Shown here: positions 53,003-62,158 of the stretch, one piece after another
How positions within the stretch are numbered: the first letter of the stretch is position 1
Layout: the number at the start of each line of letters is the position of its first letter
NCBI RefSeq assembly: GCF_004122735.1
Contig: NZ_SDIF01000010.1
Span: 54,217-118,216, forward strand
Reading direction: 5' to 3'
Source: Streptomyces sioyaensis
GTDB lineage: Bacteria; Actinomycetota; Actinomycetes; Streptomycetales; Streptomycetaceae
Length of the DNA stretch: 64,000 bases
Made by a program: the position numbers and the translations under genes
Notes under the pieces: model-generated
Database searches by the model: none
What the model was told of the DNA's origin: nothing
The model's input: the letters and a program-made list of their open reading frames with translations, nothing else

Positions 53003-55645
53003 GTGGCTCCGACGCCCGCCACCCCACAAGAGGCGGTCCGGCCCCTGGAGGTTGCCCGTCCCGTTCCCGGAAGGGAACGCCCGGCGGCGGCGCGCGGGGC
53101 CCTCGGGCGGCTGACGGCACCCGGGCTCGCGGCGGCCCTGGCCATGGGCGCGTACTGCCTCGGGCTCGCCCTCTACGGCAGCTACCCCTTCGGTCCGCAC
53201 TCCCGCGCCGTCAACGACCTGGGCAATCAGTTCGTGCCGTTCCACGCCCGGCTGTGGGACCTGATGCACGGCACCACCAGCGGCGATCTGTTCTTCAACT
53301 GGGGCAGCGGCTACGGCGTCCCGTTCCTCGCCGACTTCTTCAGCTATCTGATGAACCCCTTCTCCTGGCTCGTCGGACTCTTCCCGCGCGGGCTGGTCGA
53401 CCTCCCGGTCTTCCTGGTCACCCTGCTCAGCATCGGCCTGGGCAGCGCGCTGATGACCGTCTTCCTCGGCCGGCTGAAGCCGGGCTCCGGCACGCTGCGG
53501 GCGCTGCTGTCGGTGGGGTACGGACTGTGCGCCTGGGTGCTGAACGACGGTTTCGCCGACCCCATGTGGATGTGGGGCCTGGTCGCGCTGCCGCTGACCG
53601 GTATCGCCGCGGACTGGTGCCTGCGCCGCACCCGCTGGGTGGCCGGCACCCTGCTGGTCGCCCTCGCCTGGGCGGGCAACTTCTACACGGCGGCGATGGC
53701 CACCCTGGCGACGGCGCTGGTCCTGGGCCTGCGGCTGCTGACGGCCACCCGGATGCCGCGCCGCGACCGCCTGCGGGCGGCGGGCCGCGCCGTCTCGATG
53801 GCACTGACCGGCATCCTGCTCACCGCGCCCGTCCTGACCGTCACCTTCCTGGCCGGCCGCGCCGCCCAGCCCGCCCCCGCGGTGTCGTACACCGGCGGGC
53901 CGCCCCTGCTCCACCAGGTGTCGCAGCTGCTGCCCGGCGGCCACGACTCGACGCCGGCCCCGAACCTCTTCATCGGGGTCCCCGGGCTGCTGCTGGTGGC
54001 GGCCTTCCCGTTCGTGCGCGCGGTGCCGCCGCGGGTGCGCCTGGGCTGGTCCGCGCTGGCGGCGGGTGTCGCCGTCTCGTTCGTCCGGGAGCCGACGATC
54101 CTGCTCTGGCACGGCTTCGCGCTGCCCAACGGCAGCCCCTACCGTGCCGCCTTCGTGCTCAGCGGGATCCTCGTGATGATCTCCTGGCTCGCGCTGGCGC
54201 ACCGCCCGCGGCCCGGCGAACTCGCCGCGGGCGCCGGGCTGGTCGCCGCGCTGGCCTGGCTCTGCCGGCACCAGGCCGCGGTCGGCACCGCCACCTGGGT
54301 CCTGGTGGCCGGCGGCGGCGCCGTGACCCTCCTGGCGCTGACCGCGCGCACCGCGGGTGGCCGCACCCGGGCCGCGGCCACCGCCGCGCTGACCGGCACC
54401 GTCCTGCTCGGCTCGGCGTACACGGCGTTCTCGGTGACCGCGGCGCGGGACCGGATCCCGTGGTTCCGGCCCAAGATCACGCTGGCCGGGCCGTCGCTGG
54501 CGGCCCGGGGCGAACTGGCCGCCCGCACCGACTGGCCCCGCTCCCGCACCGATCCGGGGCCGCACGAGTTCGCCAACAACGACCCGTTGTTGCTCGGCGG
54601 CGAGGGCGGCGCGTACTACAGCAGCTACGTGCCCGCGGCCACCGCCCGCACCCTGCAACGCCTGGGCGCCGGGTGGTACATCAGGGGCCGCCACACGCTC
54701 AGCTTCGAGGACCCGGCGGGCCAGGCGATCATGGGCGTGAGCAGCTCGCTGTCCCCGGTGTGGGAAAGCCGCACCCGCTACCGCACGCACCGCGCGCACC
54801 CGGCCCCGCTGCTGACCGTACGGAGCACGCTCCCTGGCCCGGGCGCCGGGGAGACGGTGTTCGCCCGTCAGGAGCGGGTGCTGGGTGCGGCCGTCTACGA
54901 GGTGCCGGCCCTGCGGCCGACCGCGGGCGCGCCCGCGGTGCCCGACCGTGACGGCTGGCTGCTGCGCCCGGCACGGCCGCCCGCCGCACGGCACCCGGCG
55001 GCGGGCCCGAACGGCCCCGGGACCACCTTCACGGCGCACTGCGCCCCGGGCAGCACCGCGGTGTGGTCGGCGCCGTGGTTCGCCGGGCGGGTCAGCGGGC
55101 TGGGCGGGCACAGCAAGGCGATCGGCAGCGCCGATGTCACCGCCAATCCGGTGCGGGAGCTGGGCCGGGTGCCCGCGGACGGCACGGTGTCGGTGCGCTT
55201 CACCGGCCGGGGCCCGCAGCACGTCCCCGGGCACGCCGTCGGCTGTCTGTCCCGGCGCGGGCTGACGGCGGCGGTGGACGCGCTGCGCGCCAGGGGCCCG
55301 GTGGAACTGACCGCCGGCGGCCACCGCCTGACGGCCCGGCTGCGGCCGGGCAGCAGGGGCAGCGCGGTGCTGGCGATGCCGGCGGTCGCGGGCTGGGGCT
55401 GTGCGGTGGACGGCGGACCCCGCCGCGCGCCGCGCTCGTTCGCCGGCCTGCTGGCCGTCCCGCTGGGCTCCGGGGCCTCCCGGCTGTCGTGTTCCTACGA
55501 GCCGCCGGGCCTGCGGACGGGGCTGGCGGCGAGCGCCGCGGCGGCGCTGGCGGTCGCCGCGGTGGCGGCGGCCGGGGCGGTCCGCGGCCGCCGGCGCGGC
55601 ACACCAGCCCGCCCCTCACCTCGTGACATCGCACCGGATCCGTAG
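53003..55645 (+). CDS. YfhO-family polytopic membrane protein
   Basis: An 880-residue membrane protein. TM1 is GLAAALAMGAYCLGLALYGSYPFGP. Next comes the YfhO signature NDLGNQFVPFHARLWDLMHGTTSGDLFFNWGSGYGVPFLADFFSYLMNPFSWLVGLFP, then about ten further hydrophobic segments to residue 490. A large extracytoplasmic domain (about 500-850) follows, and a final segment (GLAASAAAALAVAAVAAAG) with a basic tail. In Bacillus and Listeria, YfhO proteins act in glycosylation of lipoteichoic/teichoic acid at the outer face, using lipid-linked sugars made by a GtrB-type enzyme; the gtrB/gtrA pair follows here, which fits. Start GTG 53003 has GGAGG 7 nt upstream; GTG 52997 is the alternative. Confidence 0.9.
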   Translation: MAPTPATPQEAVRPLEVARPVPGRERPAAARGALGRLTAPGLAAALAMGAYCLGLALYGSYPFGPHSRAVNDLGNQFVPFHARLWDLMHGTTSGDLFFNWGSGYGVPFLADFFSYLMNPFSWLVGLFPRGLVDLPVFLVTLLSIGLGSALMTVFLGRLKPGSGTLRALLSVGYGLCAWVLNDGFADPMWMWGLVALPLTGIAADWCLRRTRWVAGTLLVALAWAGNFYTAAMATLATALVLGLRLLTATRMPRRDRLRAAGRAVSMALTGILLTAPVLTVTFLAGRAAQPAPAVSYTGGPPLLHQVSQLLPGGHDSTPAPNLFIGVPGLLLVAAFPFVRAVPPRVRLGWSALAAGVAVSFVREPTILLWHGFALPNGSPYRAAFVLSGILVMISWLALAHRPRPGELAAGAGLVAALAWLCRHQAAVGTATWVLVAGGGAVTLLALTARTAGGRTRAAATAALTGTVLLGSAYTAFSVTAARDRIPWFRPKITLAGPSLAARGELAARTDWPRSRTDPGPHEFANNDPLLLGGEGGAYYSSYVPAATARTLQRLGAGWYIRGRHTLSFEDPAGQAIMGVSSSLSPVWESRTRYRTHRAHPAPLLTVRSTLPGPGAGETVFARQERVLGAAVYEVPALRPTAGAPAVPDRDGWLLRPARPPAARHPAAGPNGPGTTFTAHCAPGSTAVWSAPWFAGRVSGLGGHSKAIGSADVTANPVRELGRVPADGTVSVRFTGRGPQHVPGHAVGCLSRRGLTAAVDALRARGPVELTAGGHRLTARLRPGSRGSAVLAMPAVAGWGCAVDGGPRRAPRSFAGLLAVPLGSGASRLSCSYEPPGLRTGLAASAAAALAVAAVAAAGAVRGRRRGTPARPSPRDIAPDP

Positions 55646-55696
55646 CCCGGGGACGGCGTCCGCACCGCCCCCTGCCCCCGGCGAAAAGGCCTGCTC

Positions 55697-56683
55697 ATGA
55701 AGCTCTCCATCGTCGTCCCCTGCTACAACGAAGAGGCCGTCCTGAGCCGCTTCGACGACACGATCCGCGCGGTCCTCGCCGCGCTCGCCGTCGAGTACGA
55801 ACTCTGTTACGTCGACGACGGCAGTTCCGACGGCACCCTGGCCCGGCTGCGCAGCCTCGCCCAGCAGCACCGCGGCACCACCCGCTATCTCTCCTTCAGC
55901 CGTAACTTCGGCAAGGAGCCCGCCATACTGGCCGGCCTGCGGGCGGCCGACGGCGACGCGGTGATCCTCATGGACGCCGATCTGCAGCATCCGCCCGAGC
56001 TCATCGAGAAGATGCTCGACCTCTACCAACTCGGCCACGACCAGGTCGTCGCCAAGCGCACCCGGCACGGCGACCGGCCGGTGCGGACCGCGCTGAGCAG
56101 GCTCTACTACCGCGCCGTCAACAGGTGGGTGGATGTCGAACTCACCGATGGCGTGGGCGACTTCCGGCTGCTGTCCCGTACGGCCGTGGACGCGCTGCTC
56201 TCGCTGCCGGAGTACAACCGCTTCTCCAAGGGCCTGTTCTCCTGGATCGGTTTCGACACGGTCACCTTCGACTACCGCAACGCCGCCCGGGAGGCGGGCG
56301 AGACCAAGTGGCACGTCGGCTCGCTGGTCAACTACGGCATCGACGGCATGCTGTCCTTCAACTCCCGCCCGCTGCGGCTGGCCATCTACGCCGGGCTCAC
56401 CCTGGCCTCGCTCGCCGCCCTCTACACCCTGTGGATCATCGGCGCGGCCCTCGTCGGCGGGGTCACCGCGCCGGGCTATGTGACGCTGGTGGCCATCATC
56501 GTCGGCCTGGGCGGGCTGCAGATGGTGATGCTCGGGCTGATCGGCGAGTACATCGGACGGATCTACTACGAGGCCAAGCGGCGGCCGCACTTCCTGATCA
56601 AGGAGAGCAACACCGCCGTCCCCGCGCCCACGCCCGCGGACGCCACCCGGGCCGGCTCCCGGGCCGGCTCCCGGGCCGGCTGA
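55697..56683 (+). CDS. GtrB/DPM1-type polyprenyl-phosphate glycosyltransferase
   Basis: A 328-residue GT2 enzyme with two C-terminal membrane segments. KLSIVVPCYNEEAVLSRFDDTIR, YVDDGSSDGTLARLR, FSRNFGKEPAILAGLRAADGDAVILMDADLQHPPELI and GVGDFRLLSRTAVDAL give the whole catalytic domain. Segments at about 235-258 and 267-290 anchor it. The family charges undecaprenyl phosphate with a sugar at the cytoplasmic face. The C-terminal tail ends in a triple RAGS repeat. The ATG at 55697 is followed directly by the fold. Its TGA overlaps the next ATG by one base (TGATG), coupling it to gtrA. Confidence 0.94.
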   Translation: MKLSIVVPCYNEEAVLSRFDDTIRAVLAALAVEYELCYVDDGSSDGTLARLRSLAQQHRGTTRYLSFSRNFGKEPAILAGLRAADGDAVILMDADLQHPPELIEKMLDLYQLGHDQVVAKRTRHGDRPVRTALSRLYYRAVNRWVDVELTDGVGDFRLLSRTAVDALLSLPEYNRFSKGLFSWIGFDTVTFDYRNAAREAGETKWHVGSLVNYGIDGMLSFNSRPLRLAIYAGLTLASLAALYTLWIIGAALVGGVTAPGYVTLVAIIVGLGGLQMVMLGLIGEYIGRIYYEAKRRPHFLIKESNTAVPAPTPADATRAGSRAGSRAG

Positions 56684-57111
56684 TGCGCGGGCTGCCGACG
56701 CCCGTCCCCTGGGGCCGGATGGTGCGCTTCGCCACCGTCGGCGGGGTCAACACCCTCACGTTCTACGCCTGTTACCTGCCGCTGCGGCGGATGCTGCCGT
56801 ACTTCGCGGCCTACACCGGCGCCTTTGCGCTGAGCATGGTCTGCTCGTTCCTCCTGAACACCTACTTCACCTACCGCACCCGGCCGACCTGGAAGAAGTT
56901 CCTGCTCTTCCCGCTCACGCAGGTCACCAACTATGCGGCGCAGAGCGTGGGGCTGGTGCTGCTGGTGAGCTGGTGCGGGCTGAACACCGCGGTGGCGCCG
57001 CTGGCGGCGGCGCTGGCCGCCCTCCCGTTCACCTTTCTGGTCTCCCAGCGCATCCTGCGCCCGCCCGCTCAGCCCGATCCGCCGCCGGCCCGCTCCGGCG
57101 GACCCGTCTAG
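56683..57111 (+). CDS. GtrA-family membrane protein (putative lipid-linked sugar flippase)
   Basis: A 142-residue protein with four membrane segments (MVRFATVGGVNTLTFYACYLPL, FAAYTGAFALSMVCSFLLNTYFTYRT, then two more). RFATVGGVNT and FLLNTYFTYR are the GtrA hallmarks. Family role: moving undecaprenyl-phosphate-linked sugars made by the partner GtrB across the membrane, here presumably for the YfhO-like protein upstream. The stop TAG at 57109-57111 is peculiar: TA belongs to a probable target-site duplication and G is the first base of an inserted palindromic element. Without the insertion the stop would be TAA at the same place. Confidence 0.93.
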   Translation: MRGLPTPVPWGRMVRFATVGGVNTLTFYACYLPLRRMLPYFAAYTGAFALSMVCSFLLNTYFTYRTRPTWKKFLLFPLTQVTNYAAQSVGLVLLVSWCGLNTAVAPLAAALAALPFTFLVSQRILRPPAQPDPPPARSGGPV

Positions 57112-57272
57112 GGGCTGTCGTTTGGATCAGGCCGGATCAGGGAGCGGGGTCTGGTGTCGTGCATCGCAAGGCGGAGGAGGGAGTCAGGGCGGAGCCCTGG
57201 CGACCGACGACAACGCGGCGAGGTGCGGTGCCAGACCCCGCGAGCCCGGCCTGATCCAAACGACAGCCCCTA
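57109..57272. mobile_element. 160-bp palindromic MITE-like element flanked by TA, inserted in overlapping stop codons
   Basis: The element body is 57111-57270. Its terminal inverted repeats, 57111-57135 and 57246-57270, are identical over 25 bp (ends GGGGCTGTCGTTTGG...). TA flanks both sides (57109-57110, 57271-57272), as a TA target duplication. Inside, CGGGGTCTGG (57145) recurs inverted at 57230-57239, and the centre is CAGGGC-GGA-GCCCTG (57185-57199). Most inner mismatches are G-U compatible in the plus-strand RNA, so the transcript would fold as one long hairpin and serve as a terminator. It has no coding capacity. TA duplication suggests an IS630/Tc1-like partner transposase; that is inference. 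Confidence 0.8.
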
Positions 57273-59435
57273 AGCCCGCCACCCCCCGAACAGCGCACGC
57301 TGCCCGACCGAGGTCTGGCGGGCCGTGTACAGCCTGCCGTCGGTGCCCAGCGCGACCACCACCGCGCGCCCGGCGACGTCCTGGGCGACGCCGGCCGCCG
57401 CCGAATGCGCCACCCTGCCCCGCTGCCAGGGCCCGGGGGCGTCCTGGGCCATCGCCATCCGCACGTCGCCGGCATCATCACGGGCCGCGAGCACCATCCG
57501 GCCGGCCCCGCCGACCGGCGCCGCCGCCACCCGCCCGTACCCGCCGACCGCCGCACACCGCGCCGACACCCGCCAGCCGCCGATCATCCGCGGCCGCTCG
57601 GCGATCAGCACCTGGGCGGTGGCCGACCGGCGGAAGACGGCCCGCACCACGCCGTCGGCCAGCGGGACGAGGCTGACCGGGCCGGCCGGCTGCGGCAGCC
57701 CGGTGGCCGCGGCCGGCCGCGGCGGCCCCCCGGCCTCCTTGGACACCCAGTGCTCCACGGTCCCGGCGCTCGGCGCGGCCAGATGGATCAGCCCGGCGGA
57801 GTCCACGCAGGCGTCCAGCCCGTCGATGATCCGCGGGGACGCCAGCAGCGTGCTGACCGTGCCCTCCAGCCGCTGCCACGGCGAGAAGCCCCGCCCGGGC
57901 AGGCCGCTGCGGTGCGCGATGTTGCCGTCCCAGGTCCGGACGAAGACGTGCACCGTGCCGTCCGGGGTGGCCACCGCCGCCGGGAAGCCGATCTCCAGCG
58001 ATCTGACCGGGTCCGCGTCCGGGGAGCCCAGCGACTCCCAGCGCGCGAACGCGGGCACCCCGTCCGGGCCGGTGCCGGTCTGCGGTGCGGTCAGCAGCTC
58101 CCGGTGGTGGTCGGTGTGCCGGCCCGGCAGCACGGTGCGGGAGGCGAACAGCTGGAGCGTGCCGTCCGGGCGGCGCACCACATGGAGCTGCCCCTGCAAC
58201 AGCGCACCGCCGACCGGTACCGGCGCGCCGAAGCTGCCGCTGCCCGGCCGGGTCTCGGCCCAGCAGTACGCCCGGCCGCCCAGGACCGCGAAGGCCGCGA
58301 GCCGGCCGTCCTGCGCCGGGCGGAGCCAGGCGTTGGAACCGGGCGCCCGCAGCCGGGTGCTGCGGGTCCAGTTGCGGGACCCGCCGTAAAGCGCCGAGCC
58401 GCCCACCTTGCGGTCGCCGCAGCCGGCCGGGTCGCCACAGGCGCGGTGGTCGGCCCAGCCGTAGACCGACAGCAGCGCGGCCTTGCGGCGGGCGGTGGCC
58501 GGGTCGAGGTCGTGGGGCAGCACTCCGGCCTCGTAGCCGAGGTAGTGCTCCACGATCGGGGGCCGCCCGCGGTCGGCGTACGCCGCCAGCGCGGCCTGCG
58601 CGAAGTAGGCGGAAGCGGTGTGGTCCTGATGGTCGTAGTAGCGCAGCCCGGCCAGCCGGGGATCGTGATCCGGGGTGGCCGGCGGCCGCTTCCGCGCGTG
58701 CACCGCGTTCGGGTCCAGGGTCCGTACGACCGTGGGCCGGACCCGGTCGAGCACCGCCACCAGGGTCCGGATGACCTGGTCGCGGGTGTAGTGGAACTGC
58801 CGCCGCACGGGGGTGCCGTCGGGACGCAGCGTGGGGAGGGTGGCGGCGGCCCCGAGCCACAGGCCGCGCAGGCTGACCGTGCGGGCCTGCCAGACGGCCC
58901 GGGACTCCACCAGTTCCAGGAAGATCAGCTGGTGCTGCGGGGCGTCGTGCAGCGTCTGGATCTCCGCCTCGAAGCCGGGGAGCAGGGAGAGGGCCGCGAC
59001 GTCCCAGCGGGCGGCCGGGCTGCCGGTGACCATCGCGGCGTGCGCGGCCCGCAGTCCGTTGGCCCGCGCGCGGGCGAAGGCGGCCCGGTCCACCGGGACC
59101 CGCTCGGGGTCGGGGGCCCGCAGGCTGACGTTGTGGCCGTCCGCCTCGCCGCCCGTGAGGCAGACGGTGACCGAGCGCGCGCCGCCGCGCAGGGACTGCT
59201 CCAGGTCGGGGTTCATGAAGTACAGGCCGTCGTCGGCGTGCGCGACGATGTGCACGAAGGACTGGCCGGCCGGGTCCACCAGGGAGCGGCCGGGGCCCGC
59301 CGGTCCGGCCGTACGGGAGGCGTCGTCCGACAGCCGGGCCCAGACCGCGGCGCCCGCCGTCGCGGCGAACAGCCCGCCGCCGGCGACCTGAAGCAGCCGG
59401 CGGCGGGACAGCAGGGGCAAGGGCACGGGTGACAC
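57270..59435 (-). CDS. Secreted PIG-L (LmbE) deacetylase with C-terminal propeller-like lectin domain
   Basis: A 721-residue exported protein. The N-terminus has a Tat-like signal (SRRRLLQVAGGGLFAATAGAAVWA). The PIG-L fold follows: FVHIVAHADDGLYFMNPDL (AHADD zinc/catalytic motif, variant of AHPDD), VCLTGGEADG, and later YYDHQDHTASAYFAQAALAA with the H-x2-H zinc ligands. From about residue 360 to the end there are repeated W-x-R/G-rich blades (RNWTRSTRLRAPGSNAW, RTWDGNIAHRSGLPGRGFSPWQRL, GTDGRLYTARQT) resembling PLL-type sugar-binding beta-propellers. Likely removes N-acetyl groups from an extracellular glycan. Start GTG 59435, or GTG 59426 with better spacing to GAGGGT. Its TAG stop is built partly from the flanking element. 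Confidence 0.88.
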   Translation of the reverse strand: MSPVPLPLLSRRRLLQVAGGGLFAATAGAAVWARLSDDASRTAGPAGPGRSLVDPAGQSFVHIVAHADDGLYFMNPDLEQSLRGGARSVTVCLTGGEADGHNVSLRAPDPERVPVDRAAFARARANGLRAAHAAMVTGSPAARWDVAALSLLPGFEAEIQTLHDAPQHQLIFLELVESRAVWQARTVSLRGLWLGAAATLPTLRPDGTPVRRQFHYTRDQVIRTLVAVLDRVRPTVVRTLDPNAVHARKRPPATPDHDPRLAGLRYYDHQDHTASAYFAQAALAAYADRGRPPIVEHYLGYEAGVLPHDLDPATARRKAALLSVYGWADHRACGDPAGCGDRKVGGSALYGGSRNWTRSTRLRAPGSNAWLRPAQDGRLAAFAVLGGRAYCWAETRPGSGSFGAPVPVGGALLQGQLHVVRRPDGTLQLFASRTVLPGRHTDHHRELLTAPQTGTGPDGVPAFARWESLGSPDADPVRSLEIGFPAAVATPDGTVHVFVRTWDGNIAHRSGLPGRGFSPWQRLEGTVSTLLASPRIIDGLDACVDSAGLIHLAAPSAGTVEHWVSKEAGGPPRPAAATGLPQPAGPVSLVPLADGVVRAVFRRSATAQVLIAERPRMIGGWRVSARCAAVGGYGRVAAAPVGGAGRMVLAARDDAGDVRMAMAQDAPGPWQRGRVAHSAAAGVAQDVAGRAVVVALGTDGRLYTARQTSVGQRALFGGWRA

Positions 59436-59639
59436 ACCCTCAGTATTCGGTCACCGGGGAGTTCCTGCCTGCCCGACAATTCACCACTTCCTCGGACGTG
59501 TGACCGGGCCCACAGAACATTCAGATTACGGAGAACAACCTTTTTGGGTGAACGAGAGTCGTACGGCTGACAACGCACGAGACCCCTTTGGGGAGATTTC
59601 TGCGTTCTGTACTCAGCTCATTACGAGGAGTAGCACCGC

Positions 59640-62060
59640 ATGTCCGAGACAGGCCTTGACGCCGTACCCCGGTTCAGCATCATCGTCCCCGTGTTCCGCG
59701 TGCAGGGCTTCCTGCGCGCGTGCATGGACTCGGTGCTGGCCCAGGAGTTCACGGACTTCGAGCTCATCGCCGTCGACGACTGCTCCCCCGACCACAGCGG
59801 CGCCATCCTGGACGAGTACGCCGCCCGCGACGACCGCGTCCAGGTGCTCCACCTCCCGGAGAACGCCGGTCTGGGCCCGGCCCGCAACGCCGGCCTGGAG
59901 AAGGTCCGCGGCGACTACGTCCTCTTCCTCGACAGCGACGACACCCTCGTACCCGGCGCGCTCGGCGCCCTGGCGGACCGGCTGGCCGCCACCGGGGACC
60001 CCGAGATCCTGATCTTCGACTACGCCCGGACCTACTGGGACGGCTCCACCCGGCGCAATGCCCTCTCCGGGCTGCTCGACGAGTCCGGTGCCCCCGCCTT
60101 TTCGCTGGCCGAGCGCCCCCAGCTGCTCGATCTGCTGCAGATCGTCTGGAACAAGGCCTACCGCCGCGACTTCATCGAGGAGCACGGCTTCACCTTCCCC
60201 CCGGGCTACTACGAGGACGCCCCCTGGACCTTCTGCACCCTGATCACCGCACGGCGGATCGCGGTCCTGGACCGGGTCGCGCTGCACTACCGCCAGCGCC
60301 GGCAGGGCGGCAACATCCTGCGCACCACCAGCCGCAAGCACTTCGACGTCTTCGACCAGTACGCCCGGGTCTTCGCCTACCTGGACGCGCACCCCGAGCT
60401 GTCGCGCTGGCGCCCGGACATGTTCCGCAAGATGGTCGACCACTATCTGACCGTCCTGGACAAGCCCGGCCGGCTGCCGCGGAACGCCACCGCCGAGTTC
60501 TTCCACCGCGCCGCCCGCGACTACCGCCTGCGGATACCGGCCGGCTTCGTCCGCCCCACCGGCATGGCCGGCGGCAAGTACGCGCTGCTCGCCAAGGACG
60601 CCTACCCGGCACTGGCCGGCCTCAAGGCCGTCGGCAAGGTGCGGCGCACGGTACGCAAGCACGCCGGCAAGCGGGTCCGGCAGGCCAAGCGCAAGGCGAT
60701 GGACCTGCGCTACCAGGCGCTGCTGCGGCAGCCGCTGGACGACAACCTCGCCGTCTACTCCGCGTACTGGAACCGGCGGCCGGCCTGCAACCCGCTGGCG
60801 GTCTACGAGAAGGCCAAGGAGCTGGCGCCCGGGATCCACGGCGTCTGGGTCGTCAAGAAGCAGCTCGCCGAGGCCGGCGAGATCCCGGCCGGCATCGACC
60901 ACGTCGTGCTGAACTCCCCGCGCTACTGGGAGGTGATGGCCCGCGCCAAGTACCTCGTCAACAACGTCAACTTCGCGGACGGCGTGGTCAAGCGCGAGGG
61001 CCAGATCCATCTGCAGACCCACCACGGCACCCCGCTGAAGTCGATGGGCACCGACCAGAAGCGCTACCCGGCCGCGGCCAAGGGCATGAGCTTCCGCAAG
61101 CTGCTGGCCCGCGCCGACCGCTGGGACTTCTCGCTCTCCGCCAACCAGCACACCACCGAGCAGTGGGAGCGGGTCTACCCCTGCGACTTCGAGGCGCTGA
61201 ACGCGGGCTACCCCCGTAACGACGTCTACTACCGGGCCACCGCCCAGGACGTCCTGGACATCCGCGCCCGGCTGGGCATCGCGCCCGGCAGGATCGCGGT
61301 CCTCTACGCCCCGACCATGCGCGACTACCAGGTCGGCTACGTCCCCCGGCTCGACCTGGAGCGGATCTCCCGCGAGCTGGGCGAGGACTTCGTCCTGCTG
61401 GTGCGCACCCACTACTTCTACGACCAGGACCCGCGTCTCCAGGCGCTCCAGGAGCGCGGCGCGCTGATCGACGTCTCCGGCCACCCGGTCGTCGAGGAGC
61501 TGTGCCTGGCCGCCGACGCCCTGATCACCGACTATTCGTCGATCATGTTCGACTACGCCAACCTCGACCGGCCGATCGTCACCTACGCCGACGACTGGGA
61601 CACCTACGTCCGCTCCCGCGGTGTCACCTTCGACCTGCTCTCGGGCCGGCCGGGCGACACCCCGGGCGCCCTCGCCACCACCGAGGACGAGCTGATCGAG
61701 GCGTTCCGCAGCGGCCGCTGGGACGACGAGCGGGCCACCGAGCTGCGCGCCGCGTTCCGTGCGCGGTTCTGCCAGTGGGACGACGGGCACGCGGCCGAGC
61801 GGGTGGTCCGCCGGGTCTTCCTGGGCCAGGAGGCGACCCCCGCCCCGCTGCCGCAGGCCGAGCGGACCGTCGCCCCGTCCCCGCGCGCCGCGGCCGCCGG
61901 ATCCGCTCCGGGCCGGCTGCCGCTCGCGGGCACCCGGCTGCCCGCCCAGCGGGACAGCGGCCCGTCCGCCGAGGCGACGTCCGCCGTGGCGCCGTCCGAC
62001 GTGACGCCCGCCGACGTGACGCCGTCCGCCGAGGCGACGGACATGGGGCTCGCGGGCTGA
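59640..62060 (+). CDS. Bifunctional GT2 glycosyltransferase / CDP-glycerol glycerophosphotransferase
   Basis: An 806-residue fusion. The N-terminal GT-A domain is PRFSIIVPVFRVQGFLRACMDSVLAQ, LIAVDDCSPDHSGAILDEYA, RNAGLEKVRGDYVLFLDSDDTLVPG, and PPGYYEDAPWTFCTLITARRI. The second half is TagF/TarF-like: YLVNNVNFADGVVKREGQIHLQTHHGTPLKSMGTD (catalytic His near 459), FVLLVRTHYF, and ALITDYSSIMFDYANLDRPIV near 628. Unlike the 1211-residue relative at 43817 it lacks a large middle beta domain. The last 70 residues are low-complexity with PSAEATS and PSDVTPADV repeats. The ATG at 59640 has GAGGAG upstream. Probably builds a sugar-polyol-phosphate polymer with the exporter genes to its right. Confidence 0.93.
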   Translation: MSETGLDAVPRFSIIVPVFRVQGFLRACMDSVLAQEFTDFELIAVDDCSPDHSGAILDEYAARDDRVQVLHLPENAGLGPARNAGLEKVRGDYVLFLDSDDTLVPGALGALADRLAATGDPEILIFDYARTYWDGSTRRNALSGLLDESGAPAFSLAERPQLLDLLQIVWNKAYRRDFIEEHGFTFPPGYYEDAPWTFCTLITARRIAVLDRVALHYRQRRQGGNILRTTSRKHFDVFDQYARVFAYLDAHPELSRWRPDMFRKMVDHYLTVLDKPGRLPRNATAEFFHRAARDYRLRIPAGFVRPTGMAGGKYALLAKDAYPALAGLKAVGKVRRTVRKHAGKRVRQAKRKAMDLRYQALLRQPLDDNLAVYSAYWNRRPACNPLAVYEKAKELAPGIHGVWVVKKQLAEAGEIPAGIDHVVLNSPRYWEVMARAKYLVNNVNFADGVVKREGQIHLQTHHGTPLKSMGTDQKRYPAAAKGMSFRKLLARADRWDFSLSANQHTTEQWERVYPCDFEALNAGYPRNDVYYRATAQDVLDIRARLGIAPGRIAVLYAPTMRDYQVGYVPRLDLERISRELGEDFVLLVRTHYFYDQDPRLQALQERGALIDVSGHPVVEELCLAADALITDYSSIMFDYANLDRPIVTYADDWDTYVRSRGVTFDLLSGRPGDTPGALATTEDELIEAFRSGRWDDERATELRAAFRARFCQWDDGHAAERVVRRVFLGQEATPAPLPQAERTVAPSPRAAAAGSAPGRLPLAGTRLPAQRDSGPSAEATSAVAPSDVTPADVTPSAEATDMGLAG

Positions 62061-62082
62061 ACCGCCCCCACCCCCACGGCGG

Positions 62083-62120
62083 GGTGCCGCGGCGGGGATC
62101 CCGCCGCGGCACCTTTCCTT
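62083..62120. terminator. Strong hairpin terminator with T-rich tail
   Basis: A 14-bp perfect stem (GGTGCCGCGGCGGG, 62083-62096, with 62100-62113), GAT loop, then TTTCCTTTTCC on the plus strand. It lies 22 nt past the glycosyltransferase stop and before the convergent tetR gene. Confidence 0.88.
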
Positions 62121-62158
62121 TTCCGGTCCTTTTCCGGATCCGGCCGGAGCCGGTCCGC

